The notes under the pieces: model-generated | Told to the model about the DNA's origin: nothing | What the model saw: the letters and a program-made list of their open reading frames with translations, nothing else | The model's database searches: none | Translations under genes and position numbers: made by a program | In this document: in pieces, positions 47,870-60,073 of the stretch | Layout: every line of letters begins with the position of its first letter | How positions within the stretch are numbered: the stretch's first letter is position 1 | NCBI GenBank assembly: GCA_947034885.2 | Contig: OX344757.2 | Span: 9,796,001 to 9,860,000, forward strand | Reading direction: 5' to 3' | DNA: 64,000 nt | From: Thuidium tamariscinum | Taxonomy: Eukaryota > Streptophyta > Bryopsida > Hypnales > Thuidiaceae

Positions 47870-48310
47870 GTTCATAAACTGCTCAGGCTTTTGCACCTGT
47901 CCATTAGGAGGCTCTGAAATGGATAGTTGATTGTCAAAAAATGAATTGTGGATTACATTGAAGCACGCTAAGATTTGGTTTTTGCTAAGGTAAGAGGTCC
48001 TATAATGGACCATCTAAGGGCTGAAACAGAATTTCAGGGAGGTAAAACTTCTAGAAATATTTTTCAGTAAACTTTCCTTGAAAGACAAGTAGAATTGACA
48101 TCTTACCCAAGTCCTTTCGTATTTTTCTAAGCTTTTTTGAATTAGTTATCAAAATTTGAAGTTGAAAGGACATAGGGCTCTAAAATGGTACCCTAGCTAA
48201 AATATACATTGCTGAAGGCTATGAAAAAGCAACATGTACAAATACTGTACATTTAAAATAGGGCACCATTTTAGAACCCACTCCAATTAAGAGCCATCTA
48301 CCTTAATTGA
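47870..48310 (-). repeat. Dispersed repeat with internal hairpin (relative at 55.04-55.37 kb)
   Basis: Read in reverse it follows 55,040-55,370: 'gaaacagaatttcaggga', 'acttctagaa', 'aaactttccttgaaagaca' and 'gaaaggacatagggctcta'. An inverted repeat lies inside: AGGGCTCTAAAATGGTACCC (48,173) with GGGCACCATTTTAGAACCC (about 48,261). A shorter piece occurs at 2,815-2,905. Confidence 0.65.
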
Positions 48311-48785
48311 ATGGATGGTTTCAGAGTCCCAATGGCTTCATTCTCAACTAAGTGGTTAGGTGTTTCCTGATTATATTTAAAATAAGAATTAGTTGTTGAA
48401 GTACCTTCTTTCAAGTGTTCAAAAATCTGAAATAATGATTTATTCAAATATTCATTTTAGTTTTAGAAAGGAACACTTTTAGAAACAAATGCTATTACTT
48501 TTTACATGTTGCAATGCTAGTTTTTGAAGCAAGCCAGATTTTTTTTCAAACTGCACATGTATGGGTTTGCAAGGCCTACTAATCACAGATAGGGCCCTAT
48601 GTCAAACTGTGTTTGAAAATTCATAACTAATTCAATAATGCTTCAAAAAATATGAAACAACTTGTGTTAGATTCCTCGTTTATTTCTCTTTCACTGAAAA
48701 ATGAGTGAAAAATATTACCATCCAAAAAAATACATGAAAAAGGCGGACCAGCCCTCAAATGAGTGGTTTATGAGCCTCCTCCCCT
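48311..48785 (+). repeat. Dispersed repeat, copy 3 (relatives at 8.8 kb and 2.0-2.5 kb)
   Basis: Colinear with 8,930-9,320; see the shared landmarks 'aactaagtgg', 'catgttgcaatgct' and 'atgcttcaaaaaatatgaaa'. It is adjacent to the preceding repeat and may be part of one larger element of about 0.9 kb. Confidence 0.6.
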
Positions 48786-50150
48786 ATGATTTCAAAGTCT
48801 CCAGGGTTCGTCCTTCAAGGATTAAACCTTAGGCAAGGCTAAGGCAAGGGATCCATTAACTTAGGGGTTGTCTCACCTTCTTTGAGAATGAAACTCTTAT
48901 AAATAATGAGAGGCAATGATCCCAAAACTGGATGAATTTCACTCCATTGCTACTTAATTTCATCATGCCCCAATGCAAATTTAAAAAAATCTTCCAGAAA
49001 TGAACATTTGACTAAAAATCCAAAACCTATTTTGAGATCGTTGATGAGAGGTATGGAATGAAAAGAGGAGCCAATAAGAGCCCTTCTCTGATGAAGAAGG
49101 TGTAACTTCCCTTACCATCATGTGAAGAATGAAAATGAACACATGAACCATTTGAATGACAAAAAGTCTTCTAAGTAGGATACAATTGCAATTGTTCATT
49201 TTCAAAATTTTGTGCAAAAAGGGAAGATCATAGACAATGGTTTGAACCTCCAATGAACATTTTTTTTAAAGTAGATAATGTCATATAGTGCCAATGGACT
49301 TTGGTAAGATACCATAGGAATGTTCAAGGGTTAATTTTCTTCATAGCTTCTCAATTTTCAAGACCATTCTTCATCTCCAAAGGAAAAAAACAAAAACTTC
49401 TTAATCTTAAAATATGAGCCTTCTACAATTTACAAAGAGAATATTATATCCTCATTGTTTGAAGATTGAGAACAAGAAGGTGTAATGATCCCTATTCATT
49501 AGAGGGGATTTGAGGCAAGGGAGGGCCATTTTAGGTGTGTTCCACTTGTTGTTCTAAAAACAAATAAAAAACATTTGGTTGTTGTTAAGCTAGTAATTAT
49601 CCAAAAAAAATTTAAAATAAAAATAAAAATTGGTGGTTTTGAAATGTGAATTAAAGTAAAAAAAAATATTTTAATTTATTTTTTATTTTTTATTTTAAAA
49701 TGATGTGGCTGGATCTAAGCCACATCACATTCCTGTCATTGTATAGTTCCCTCGTTCTCTACAATCCAAGAACTTATAGTCTTCTTTAGAGTTGAATTTC
49801 ACTCTAATGACTTCTCATGAATCATAGGTCCTTTTCATTGTACTAAATCTTGAATGCAAACTTGTTCATGAATTATTTTTGTTATATTGTTAGTCAAAAA
49901 GAAAAAATCACTCTAAGAGAGACCCTAAGCCTCCTTATTTAAGAGCATTATACATACATTTGATTTACCCTCAAAGGATTAATTTGCAAAGCTCCATTTC
50001 AATCACCACATGGTTTTTTGGTGTATTTTTTGTAATATAAGGTGCATGAATTGAAATTTACACTAGTAACAAAAGTTTGTCCATGTATTAAACTAGATCC
50101 AAAGACATATGGTACTTTTGATTTAGATCAAAACTACAATTTGACATTTG
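48786..50150. other. Intergenic, nothing recognised
   Basis: AT-rich, with a reverse relative of the 7.03/12.6 kb family at about 49,500-49,790 ('gatttgag', 'gatgtggc', 'agttccc'). The frame at 48,981-49,253 (-) shows no motif. Confidence 0.4.
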
Positions 50151-51396
50151 ATTTCTAAAGGTATTTGACTATATTTTCATCAAAAACACTCTAAAATGCC
50201 ATTTCTAGAATATGTACCATTTTTAGGGGAAAAAAACATTTTTAGACATATGCAACTACCAGATCTTGTAGTAAACCAGTTTGTAAAGATGTAGAAATGA
50301 CAAATATTCAGTCTTTTTTCAACCCTACAAAAAAATAGGCACAGTACTTTGAGATGGTCACATTTGTATGAAAGAATGTCTCAAAAGGTGCTTGTTCTTT
50401 GGATTTGTTCTTCAAACCAAGTTGGCTATATGCTTGAAATTTTTTAGATCGTTTGGAAATGCACAATATATAGGAAAAAAATAATAAGTAGAAAAAAGTA
50501 GAGTATGATCTAAGATACTAAATTATTAACAATTTATTTATGGAATAAAAAAAATATCAATCCTAATGGTTTTAATGTTGTAATAAGAAACCTACATCTA
50601 ATGTTTTATTTTCTCCAAAAATATTTAAAATTGAATAAAATAAAAGATTTCAAACTTATTTGTAGAATAGAGGTTTTACAACTTACTACTTGTAAACTAT
50701 CCTAAACTAAAACTCTTCATAAGTTTTGGATCATTGATCAAAATGGAATGATTCAAAGCTTTCCACTTAGACAAATATCTAATAAACCAATTTCAAATTT
50801 TTATTTCTTAAAAAAATGCTTTTTTAAGAAGTTTTTTGAGCTGCCCGAGCTGCCCAAAGATAAAAGAAAATCACATATCATGCAATAACTTCTAGACCAT
50901 GTAGTCAAAAATTATGAAAATTATTGGGCCTTAAAGGTACTCCTTGGACACATGTGAAGATTTCAAAGTATAATTTAAGGATTTCTGGTCAGTTTAGAAG
51001 ACTATGAGTTTTCAAATGTTGGAAACGCATTGGAAATGCTAGGAACACTATGCTAATGTGATCAAGCAATTGCCATGTCAGAAAATACTAATTAATTTAA
51101 TTAATTAATTATTAAATGTTTTTTAAAAAAAATTGAATTTTTTAAAAATCATTTTCTTTCTTTTCAATACATTCTGAAGTTTTTAGGAAAAATAATTTCT
51201 TAATTTTTTTTTCAAAATTCAAAAATTCAGATGTGCAGGGGGCTGGTCTACAATAGTAGGAACAACTTTAGGAAACAACCCTGAAACAGTCTTCCAGAGG
51301 CCGAGAAATCTACTTATGAAAAAAACCCAACTCCATTCATAATGAGCTGCATAGAATTGCTATGTCACCAAAAAATGCAATTTGGTCCTTTAGGGG
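50151..51396 (+). mobile_element. TTAA-family element interrupted by another repeat
   Basis: The right end GGTCCTTTAGGGG is followed by TTAA (51,397-51,400). The left end is degenerate (TTCTAAAGGTATTTGAC), and the following 'cactctaaaatgccat' matches the start of the 7431 copy. Its length of about 1.25 kb exceeds the 930 bp of the intact copies, because the 12.6 kb-type repeat (about 50,985-51,300) lies inside it. Confidence 0.55.
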
Positions 51397-51400
51397 TTAA

Positions 51401-52094
51401 AGGGTACAACTAAATCATGCTTTTGTTATATTTAAATTGGAATGAACAAAAAAACTTTAATATGAAGATGGTGTATATAATGGTATTCACATTTGTGGAG
51501 AAAATTCAAATTTTTTATTTTAGTTGATATTACTTTTCTTCATATTTTCTCAAAAAGTCACAATTATATTAAGTTACTACCAAAAAAAAAGGACTAATCA
51601 ATTGAAAGATTTTTACTACTAGTACAAAGAATCAGTGTTTAATTTGTTCTAAACAATATTAATGGATAAATTCAATGAATTGTGAGTTTGTAGTACATAA
51701 AAATGATGTATTATAATGTACAAATTATTTATTTATTTATCCACATTAAACAATATATTATTGTACAAATAATATGATCATACTTATTTTTTCAAACAAA
51801 GTCTAAACAATAAGTACTTTTGGTAGAAAAAAATGTATAATGATAGACATAATAAATAATATATTCATAACTAGAACAATGGTCCGTACTAATCAAGCCA
51901 TCAAGCCATCATGATGGAATGATGATTGTAAGGACCTCCAAGGTTTATGCTTTGGACATGGCCAACATTATTGACATGCTCATATGCTAGTACATCAATG
52001 ATAATGTTAGCTTATTTACTATTTACATGTAATTTACAACTAGAGGATTACAAGGTTTTCATAAAGTTTTCATGATTAGAAGGTAGCAATGATT
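51401..52094. other. 3' flank of the aquaporin gene
   Basis: AT-rich with no frame. The 3' UTR boundary is not visible. Confidence 0.4.
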
Positions 52095-55000
52095 TTAGCG
52101 GCGAAAGATGCGAATAGGGAGGCTTGAAGTGTCTTCTTCTTTGAGACGCACTATTGTGTAGGTTGTAGCGCCCATGACCATTCCTGTGATTGGCCCAACG
52201 ATGTAGATCCAAATGCTTTTGTAATTATTTGCTGCTATTGCTGGGCCTAAGCTGCGCACTGGATTCATTGATGCTCCTGATGTTGAGCTGCTATCACAAA
52301 CCAATTTGGATTATGTTTGAACATGCATATATTATTGAAGCATGTGCAAGCTACTCAAGATGACCATATCCAATTTTTATTACAATGTCCTAAAAAGTGG
52401 TAGAAATTGCCAGATCCATTAATAAGCATATGCAACATTGTATCTTCATAGCATGACTAGTTCTTAAAAAATTGAAGAAACAATGATAATATGGTGCCAA
52501 GAAAATGAAATCATGAAAAAACAAAACTAAAAGAGACCATGTATTTAATGTGTGGGTTTTGTGTATTTTGTATGTGAAGAACAAAATTTATAACTTAACT
52601 TTTTGTCTTATTTTTACTTAACCTTGAAGCGCTTTGACATCCATATTCTAAACAATGAACAGAGGGATTAAGGTAGTATTTCATCCAATTAACTTAGACT
52701 CATTTATCAAATGTAACACTTGAATTTAGAAAAGACAATCTTCCTTAATGACCAAAATCATTAAATTCTGGTAAATTATCTATTTGTACAAAGCTATAAG
52801 CGAAAATGTGCAAAAATTCAAAAAAAGATTGAGACATTTCAGGGTTAAGTTATTTCATAACTCTGATTAAATACTTTTTGATGGTGTTCAAATCTACTAT
52901 GGAATATGATAACAACATAATTTGATTCTTTGTTGCATTTAGGATTGTAGATAGTCATGGTGAGTAGATAAATTAGATAGTAATGTAGAAATTCCTTCAT
53001 CTTGTGCTTCTAGAAGATGAGAGGAAACAACTCTTCTATTTCTTAAGGCAAATAAATTTTCTATTCTCATCTCTAGTTCAAGTTTAATGATTTAGTTTTA
53101 AATGAGATCCAATTACAAATAGGATTCAATGGTAGACTTCATGGAGTAGAGAGAAAACTTTGTACCTAGCTACCATAATGTTCATCGTGAGACAAGCACC
53201 AACTGCAATGCCTGCAAGTTCTCCCACCTACACAAAAATGCATTTTCAATGTTAGAATGTCTCTTTTAGGGAGTGGTGACGGGTCATTGCAAGAGACACC
53301 GGTCCTATTTCATGTCACAATGAGAACCACTTTTTTGTTCTCTACTATAACTTTCGGAGATTAAGTCCAATGAACATGAAATTTTTATTGAACATACCTA
53401 ACTTGAAGGTTACTAGATCCCTTATTTTTCAGAAATAAAAAAAAACAATTTATATTTAAAAATCATTTTTGTTGAACGTCACAGTTTATAGTTTATAAAA
53501 ATCACTACGTTATGAGTGCCCAAATTTAATGATTTATAAACAAAACTTTCATGATATATACATATAGGTGTAAAACTTATAACTTTTGAATGAAATCTAA
53601 AAATATGTTATTTCATGTCCTCCACATGAGTGCAAAATTTTTTCCATTGCACACAATTTTTGAACATTGAAGATGGTTCTAAGATTGTTCTTTTGGAGAA
53701 ATCTCATCAAAATCAACTCTTTAAGAATGGAAAATTTTTAGTTTTAAGAAAATTTTATTTTCCTATTTTTTACAAATTAAAATGTAAAAGTACCAATTTT
53801 CATGAGATTTTGCACTTTTCTAATTCCCCTACTTAGAGATTTTTCCTATAATTTTCCTTTCTAGGGTACCTTCTTTTTAAAGATATATACATGAAACATA
53901 TTTATTATTATTTTTAAAAATATTTTTTCTAATTTTAAAGTCCTCCCGAAGGAAAAAAAGAACACTGTGAAAACGCTAAGCTTTTTGGACGGTGTTTCTT
54001 GCAATGACCCCAACTTACTTTAGTGCTTTGGTGATAATTATACCTAAGTATGTTAATTTCTAATCATATAAAGGATTTTAGTTTTTTAGTGGTTACAATG
54101 AAATGCAAATGGTCAATTCTCTTTACGGTTAGAATTGAAAAAGAAAAAGTGATTTGTGATGACATCATAGAAGGTTGAACAACACTACCTTCATTGAAAA
54201 TTCTGCATGAAATACTAATATTGCACATGAGGTAAGAGAGCACAACTAAAGTTTTATTACCTCTATCACCTTGAGATAAGGCTTGACAAGGTAATGTAAT
54301 GGAACAAAATGAACATATTTTCATAAATATAGACTAATTACCTATAACATTGACATTGTAGTCACTTTGTAGGTAGGTAAAGTTGATAGTGCTATGGTTC
54401 AATGATAGCGTTTTGAACATTCGCTAATTCCATTGTTTTCATATAAGAGATTTGGACCTTTGTTGCTTCTCAATTTCACTTGGTGGAGGTTGAAAATTGA
54501 TCTAATGTTAGTAGCCAAGTTGGCCTCACATTTTAGCATTTGTGACTTTTTCACTTATCCCAAGTTTGTTTGCTATTTGAAGGAATGAAAAGCAATAGGC
54601 CGTTTGTACTAGTGGAAACTAGTGTTTCATCACAAGACTCTTGTTGTGCTTCAGGTTTCCATGGTGAATGTTAGATGAAATAAGTAAATGACACTCCTCT
54701 AAGATGAAAATGTGACAGATTTTGTGACAAGAGTTGTGACAAGCATTATGACACTATATTCTTAATATAATAGATATGAAGAAAAGTTCCCCCAAAACTA
54801 TCTATACCTTAAGATAGGCTAATTGTTTGTTTGTTATGTTGAGATCTCCCAACCCATGCATTCCCCAATCCCGTGCTTGATACCATTGAAAAGCTCTCAG
54901 TGAGAAAGGGTGCATAGGCTTTGTTTCGTGGCATTTGGACTCACGGTGAGAAAATTATTGAATTTCAACGTTTTCATGAATTAAAAAAATCAAAAATTAC

Positions 55001-56939
55001 TTTTACTTTGATTTTGACTGTGGCAACGGCACAAGGCACACTAAGGTAGAAGGCTCTTAAATGGAGCGGGTTCTAAAATGGTGCCCTATCTTAAATGTAT
55101 AGTGCTTGTACATGTTGCTTTTTCATAGCCTTCAGCAATGTACTGACAGTGTACATTTTAGCTAGGGCACCATTTTAGAGCCCTATGTCCTTTCAACTTC
55201 AAAATTCGATAACTAATTCAAAAAAGCTCAGAAAAAGATTAAACAACTTGGGTTAAATGTCAATTCTACTTGTCTTTGAAGGAAAGTTTACTGAAAAATA
55301 CTTCTAGAAGTTTTACCTCCCTGAAATTCTGTTTCAGCCTTTAGATGGTCCATTATAGGACCTCTTACAGTCTTTAGTGCACAAAACTTGAAGCTTTTTC
55401 AGCGTTTGAATGCTGTAAGTTGATGTCACAGGGTTGGTTCATTCGCTATGGATGTTGCATGAACTTTGAGCCAGCCGGATTCAGATTCTGTGCAGCAAAC
55501 AATGGATGGAAGATCGAGACAGACAGACAGACAGAACAAGCAATTGTAGAGTGAAGACTTCACTTACAGCGCGCGTGTCTGTTGCAACGGCGGTGATCAC
55601 AAACATGAGGATGAAGGAGATGATGAACTCCATCACAAACGCAGACCACTCGCTGCCGTGCGGGACTGTCACTCCTCCGTGCATGTATGGATGGAAGATG
55701 CCCTTGAGTGCAAACGAGGCCGCAATGGAGCCCAACACTTGCGCCGCAATGTAGAATGGCACCTGCATTGCACTCACCAAACAATATATTCATTAACGTG
55801 ATTCGATCAAGAGCTTAAGCGCGCTTGCATTGATCAATTCCGTGTCTGACTGGAGAATGGTAGAGACTGATAAGTCCGATTGAGTGGCATTGTTACAATA
55901 CTCGTAACCAACCACTCAATCATGGTTAACATTGCTTTATTACGGGTTTAATCTCATCTAATTTCTATCTGTTTGAAAGAATCTAAACTCTGACTGTTTT
56001 GTTTTTTCCAGGATCCCGAACAAATTTCAGAACCCAGCTAGCTGCTGCTCACCTGAACCCACGGGAAATGGCGAAGGGCAGCGAAGGCTATGGTGATGGC
56101 AGGGTTAACGTGGGCACCGGAGATGTGGCCTGTGGCGAAGATGACGATCATGATGGCCAGCCCCGACGTTGCGGCGTTCCCCAGCAGAGTGACGGACCCT
56201 CCCGTCTTCTCGTTCACTATGGGAGTGGCCGTCGCCGCGAAGATGAGGAAAAACGTGCCGATAAGCTCCGTCGCAACCTGTTGAGGCATAGCTTTGCACA
56301 TGATTGAGCAGGTCAGTGGACGCGCGTGTGTGTCATCACATAATTATCAGACGATTCAAGACCATACTTGTCAACATGGCGGATTCCCATGCCAGACTGA
56401 GTGTCTAGTGCTCAAAAATTTCGAGAGGATGACGATGCTTTGCTAGGCTCAGAAATCCAATGTGGAAATTGGACAAATGTCCTCAAATTGGGTTGGTTTA
56501 TGTAAGAATTGGAGAAATCCGTGTCCTTTTCTCTCCAAATTCCATTCCTAGTGTATCCTATTTGACCGTGCCCTGTTTCACTGGACATTGACTGTGTAAT
56601 TCTTCAAAATTCCAAACATTTTGAGCTCAACAGGTTGTCCACAAATTCGTCTTCGCAACTCGGAAGCCAACTGAAGCTCTCTGCTGAAGAACGATCAGTT
56701 GACGTATCAAATGGTGAGCAAATCCAAATGATGCTGTGGAAACCCATGTACGAACGTACCTTGCGAGGGAGGGAGACGATGGGAGGTTGCGCCACAGGCA
56801 TGGTGAAGATTCCGTTCTCCAGCATAAACTCCACTGGGAAACACTTGGCCGCCGCAGCTGCACTGTGAGTGGAGAGCTCTCGGTCCATTCCTGCCGCACT
56901 TGGAATGGACAACTGACGCTCCGGAGGCGCCTCAGTCAT
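52095..56939 (-). CDS. NIP-family aquaporin, NIP5/NIP6-like (boric acid/metalloid channel)
   Basis: Five exons on the minus strand: 56939-56760, 56277-56053, 55762-55568, 53227-53166, 52287-52095, giving 284 residues, all junctions in frame. Plasma-membrane channel of the NIP class; NIP5;1 and NIP6;1 of Arabidopsis carry boric acid. Loop B has N118-P119-A120 in GHISGAHVNPA; loop E has N229-P230-V231 (NPV rather than NPA), as in NIP6;1. Counting from the NPA motifs places the selectivity filter at Ser 98, Ile 217, Ala 226 and Arg 232, against A-I-G-R in NIP5;1. The C-terminus (LPIRIFRR) resembles the NIP5;1 end (PVRSFRR). For exon 5 the inner of two AG acceptors (52,288) was chosen because it keeps the family loop length; the outer would add one Ser. 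Introns carry dispersed repeats. Upstream AUGUAA motifs are listed separately. Confidence 0.9.
55040..55375 (+). repeat. Dispersed repeat inside aquaporin intron 3
   Basis: Same family as 47,870-48,310 (reverse). It contains the inverted repeat GGGTTCTAAAATGGTGCCC (55,068) with GGGCACCATTTTAGAGCCC (55,165). It lies within the 2.3-kb intron between exons 3 and 4 of the aquaporin gene. Confidence 0.7.
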
Positions 56940-57141
56940 CCTTCAAGTAATTTTCTGCAGAAACTAAGGGCTGGCCTCTACACACACTCTCTCTCTCTCT
57001 CTGACCTCAAAAAAATACCAAGCCTTGTTCTGCTACTCTTCTAGTTCTGGCTGAGGATCTAACTACATTCTGCAACACCGGGTTTTTTTTGTCTTCTTTT
57101 TTTTTTAAGATGTAAGAGATGGGTTGCTACAAAGGAACGCT

Positions 57142-57147
57142 TTACAT
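57142..57147 (-). promoter_or_regulatory. AUGUAA minimal upstream ORF, copy 1 (aquaporin leader)
   Basis: ATG immediately followed by TAA on the coding strand, about 200 bases upstream of the start codon, with A at position -3 (aacATGTAAagc). In Arabidopsis NIP5;1 this motif stalls ribosomes under high boron and triggers mRNA decay. Whether it is transcribed here is not shown. Confidence 0.5.
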
Positions 57148-57284
57148 GTTTGAGAGGTTTTTAATAAGGTTTCATTAAGGAAGCGTCGTTCTTGCCACCT
57201 GAGCGGAATTATTCAAACTAAACAGGAACTGAGATTGAGTTCAATTCGAATTTTTTCCCTTTTTTTTCTTTTTTCTATGCGGGT

Positions 57285-57290
57285 TACATC
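57285..57290 (-). promoter_or_regulatory. AUGUAA minimal upstream ORF, copy 2
   Basis: On the coding strand: cagATGTAAccc, about 346 bases upstream of the aquaporin start codon. Second of three within 170 bases. Confidence 0.45.
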
Positions 57291-57305
57291 TGCAACTGAT
57301 ACACG

Positions 57306-57311
57306 TTACAT
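57306..57311 (-). promoter_or_regulatory. AUGUAA minimal upstream ORF, copy 3
   Basis: On the coding strand: agtATGTAAcgt, about 367 bases upstream of the aquaporin start codon and only 15 bases from copy 2. The -3 base is A. Confidence 0.45.
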
Positions 57312-57464
57312 ACTCTGCAGTTTTTTCTTAAGCTGACGTTAAGAAATTGTCGACGTTTTCGACCCAAGCAACTGCAGCGAGACTCAGTAAGATTGATAAA
57401 TTTCAGGTGCGTCCGGAAAGAATTATTGGTTGAAGACGAAGCGAGACTGCGTGAGGAGTGATCA

Positions 57465-57656
57465 ATGGCACTGGCAGAATCAAATGCAGAACCGCAAAAC
57501 GAAGGTTATCATGCAGACACTATAATTTTAACTGTAGAAGTGCTCCAGCGAGAGGAGATCGAGATGGAAAACAGTCGAGAGAAGAATGATCCAAAAGACT
57601 CAGCAAGTGGAAAAAATTCCAGTCAAGTTGTCGAGGGCGTTCATGCAATCTTGTGA
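57465..57656 (+). CDS. Doubtful small ORF, divergent from the aquaporin gene
   Basis: A 63-codon frame beginning with a true ATG (MALAESNAEPQNEGY), highly charged in its second half (EVLQREEIEMENSREKND). The start lies 525 bases from the aquaporin start on the opposite strand, so the two could share a bidirectional promoter. I recognise no family and see no convincing donor at its end. It may be chance or part of a leader. Confidence 0.2.
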   Translation: MALAESNAEPQNEGYHADTIILTVEVLQREEIEMENSREKNDPKDSASGKNSSQVVEGVHAIL

Positions 57657-60073
57657 TGAAGCATCAGACAGTTTGTTTCAAATCTAACGGGTTCAGAGCT
57701 AGTTTCTGACAAAGCATGGAAGACAGAAGCAGCTGCAGCTAGTCCAGTAGTGCAAGGAGATGAAGTGCGAAGACGACGAAGACGAGGATGGCGATGAAAG
57801 AGAGGATTAATTCACGTGAGATCAACTTCAATATTTGTACCCGTGAGGAGAATTTACGATACTTGATTTGGAGATGGAAAGTCTAATTCTAATGCAGACA
57901 TGGTTTATCAAAGGCAATAAAACGGTAAACCTGGCCTGGCCGTGCAGGGGCAGCTGTACGTGATCAACCGTGACCTTTGATATTGTCTCATCAACAGTTT
58001 TTGCCTCATTTTTCGCACCGTTGGAAAGCTAGATGCTTGCATGTTCAAGTCTGCTTTATAGGCTCACTTCCGAGCTCCGAAATTGTGATATAAAAATGGA
58101 GAGCTTTCAGTACTGTAAAAAGTAGGACAAGGATTGCTTTCGATTTCTTATTTAAACTGAATTTCAAGACTTAGTACGCTCTCGAACGTAAAATCTACAC
58201 CCAGTTCTAGTTTTCTTCAACTTTGTGCAACAATTTCTGGCGCCTAGAATCAAGCCGATTAAACAAAATTTATGGACGATTTTAGTTTCCAAACAACAGC
58301 CAGTATTACGAACACAGTGAGAGCATAATATATATTTTCTATAATCTATAATTCCCGGATTACCATTTCCCGGTTCACAGGGTTGCCAACAAGGGCAAGA
58401 GAATTTGTGCAGAGATCATCTGGATTACTTCTGACATTTCCGTAAACGTGAAGACGACCGACCGACCGATAATCTCTCTGTAAAAATTCGCGTTTTGCAT
58501 TCTCATTTCCTTTCACTCCAAGTTCATAACTTAAGCTTGCATTAGAGGTACCCAGGACGGAGAGCATCTTCAAAACTGAGCTGCAGACAAAATCATTCAT
58601 TCATGTTCCAAGTCTTGAAAAGCCAGACGGAGGCCGGAGCGTTCCATCACATCCCCAAATTTTACAATATTTCAGACCCAGATTGCAGCTTAATTAATTA
58701 CTTGATTGAGCCAAATGTTTTTCAGTTCCTCGATCGGACGGGTTGGAAGTGTCGATTTCCTTTAAAAAAACAACCACGTTGGTGCTGCAAGTGGCAACAA
58801 TACAGTATCTTCCTGCTGAATGCATGATCTGTCAGTCAGTGCACGACCCGTGTCGCCAGTGGCAGTGCAGTTGCACCTCGACCTTCCTGCACCGACGTAA
58901 GGGTATGATACTCCCAAAAATTAGTTGAGGATTCGGAAGTGTACCTTCAGTTCCATAATTTACAGTAGTCACCGAGCTCCGAGGTATCTTCATGCATAGT
59001 ATCCAGATTCCAGAGTCACGTTTTAGAATCTGGCTTTAATTTCATTCCATAGTTTATGTTTCATTTCATAAAAGACGTAAGTTACAACGCTATTTTGTTT
59101 TTGCTTTTTCAGAAGGAGGCCAGCGGGAGATTGAAGAAGGGAGTTTGTAAGGTAGAAACCGACCCCTTCTTGCACCTATTCCCATTTTTATACATGTTTT
59201 TGTATTATAGACTACGCATTAGAGAAAATTTGGACTCTCGAGAGGGGTGCCAGGGTTTGACAAGCTTCTCTATGTGAAGAGCCCTACTGAGCTTGAAAAA
59301 GTACAATCTCTCTTACGAAATTGTAATTTACCTTGTGTGAATATCTTCATTGTCAATTAAAATATATATGTTAGTTTTCTACAACTTTTATCCACTTGAA
59401 CATGAGTGCTTGTGTACCAAGGCTTTGACATTTGGCTACATTATTGTACAAAAGACACTTGGTGCACTACAATTGGAGGAAAAATTAAAATTCTCACCTA
59501 TGCCAAATAAATGTAATCATGGGCCCTTTTGGCACTTCTTAGTAGCCTTCTAGAGACTCCACATTTTTTCTAATGACCTAATTGTGTCCCTAAACTTTGC
59601 TTAATGTGTTCTCTGAATGCATAACTATGATTTGCTAACACATTTAAAGGACACATTTTTAATGTTGATTCGTTGATTATTGATTTTTTGAAGATCTTGG
59701 ATTTGGGTGCACCTATGGGATAGCTTCAATGGTCTAAGCAACTAAGAGTCTAAGATTGTGGAAAATCATAGTATTTACATACTAATTTTGAGAATTTTTT
59801 TTTTAATATTCATGATTTTCACTTGCTGATACTACAAAAATATTATTTTTTTGGAAAAGGTGCTTTCAACTATGTTGAATTGTTTATATTGACATTTTTT
59901 GGTGCTCTCACCTTATTTCTTTCAGTTTGCTCAAAAAAGCATTCCTCAAATTGTTGGTTCTTAAAATTTTGTTCTTTGAAGAAGGAAAATGTAGGATGAA
60001 AGAATTAAAGTAACTACATCTAAAATCTTTCAAATAAACAATTCAACTTAGTTTACATTATTTGTAATATTGG
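57657..60073. other. Intergenic, no gene recognised
   Basis: 57,657-59,300 is balanced in composition, which would suit a decayed or non-coding gene, but no frame has a motif or a good splice chain. About 59,600-59,930 is the second copy of the repeat at 11.1-11.3 kb. Confidence 0.35.

Noticed and set aside
56604-56899. Alternative frames over aquaporin exon 1, both strands
   Set aside because: They overlap the exon that joins in phase to the channel domain; no independent evidence.
57704-57800. Extension of the 57,465 frame into an Arg-rich stretch (EVRRRRRRGWR) as a second exon
   Set aside because: No phase-compatible donor and acceptor pair links the two, and the Arg run arises from a 'cgaagacga' repeat.
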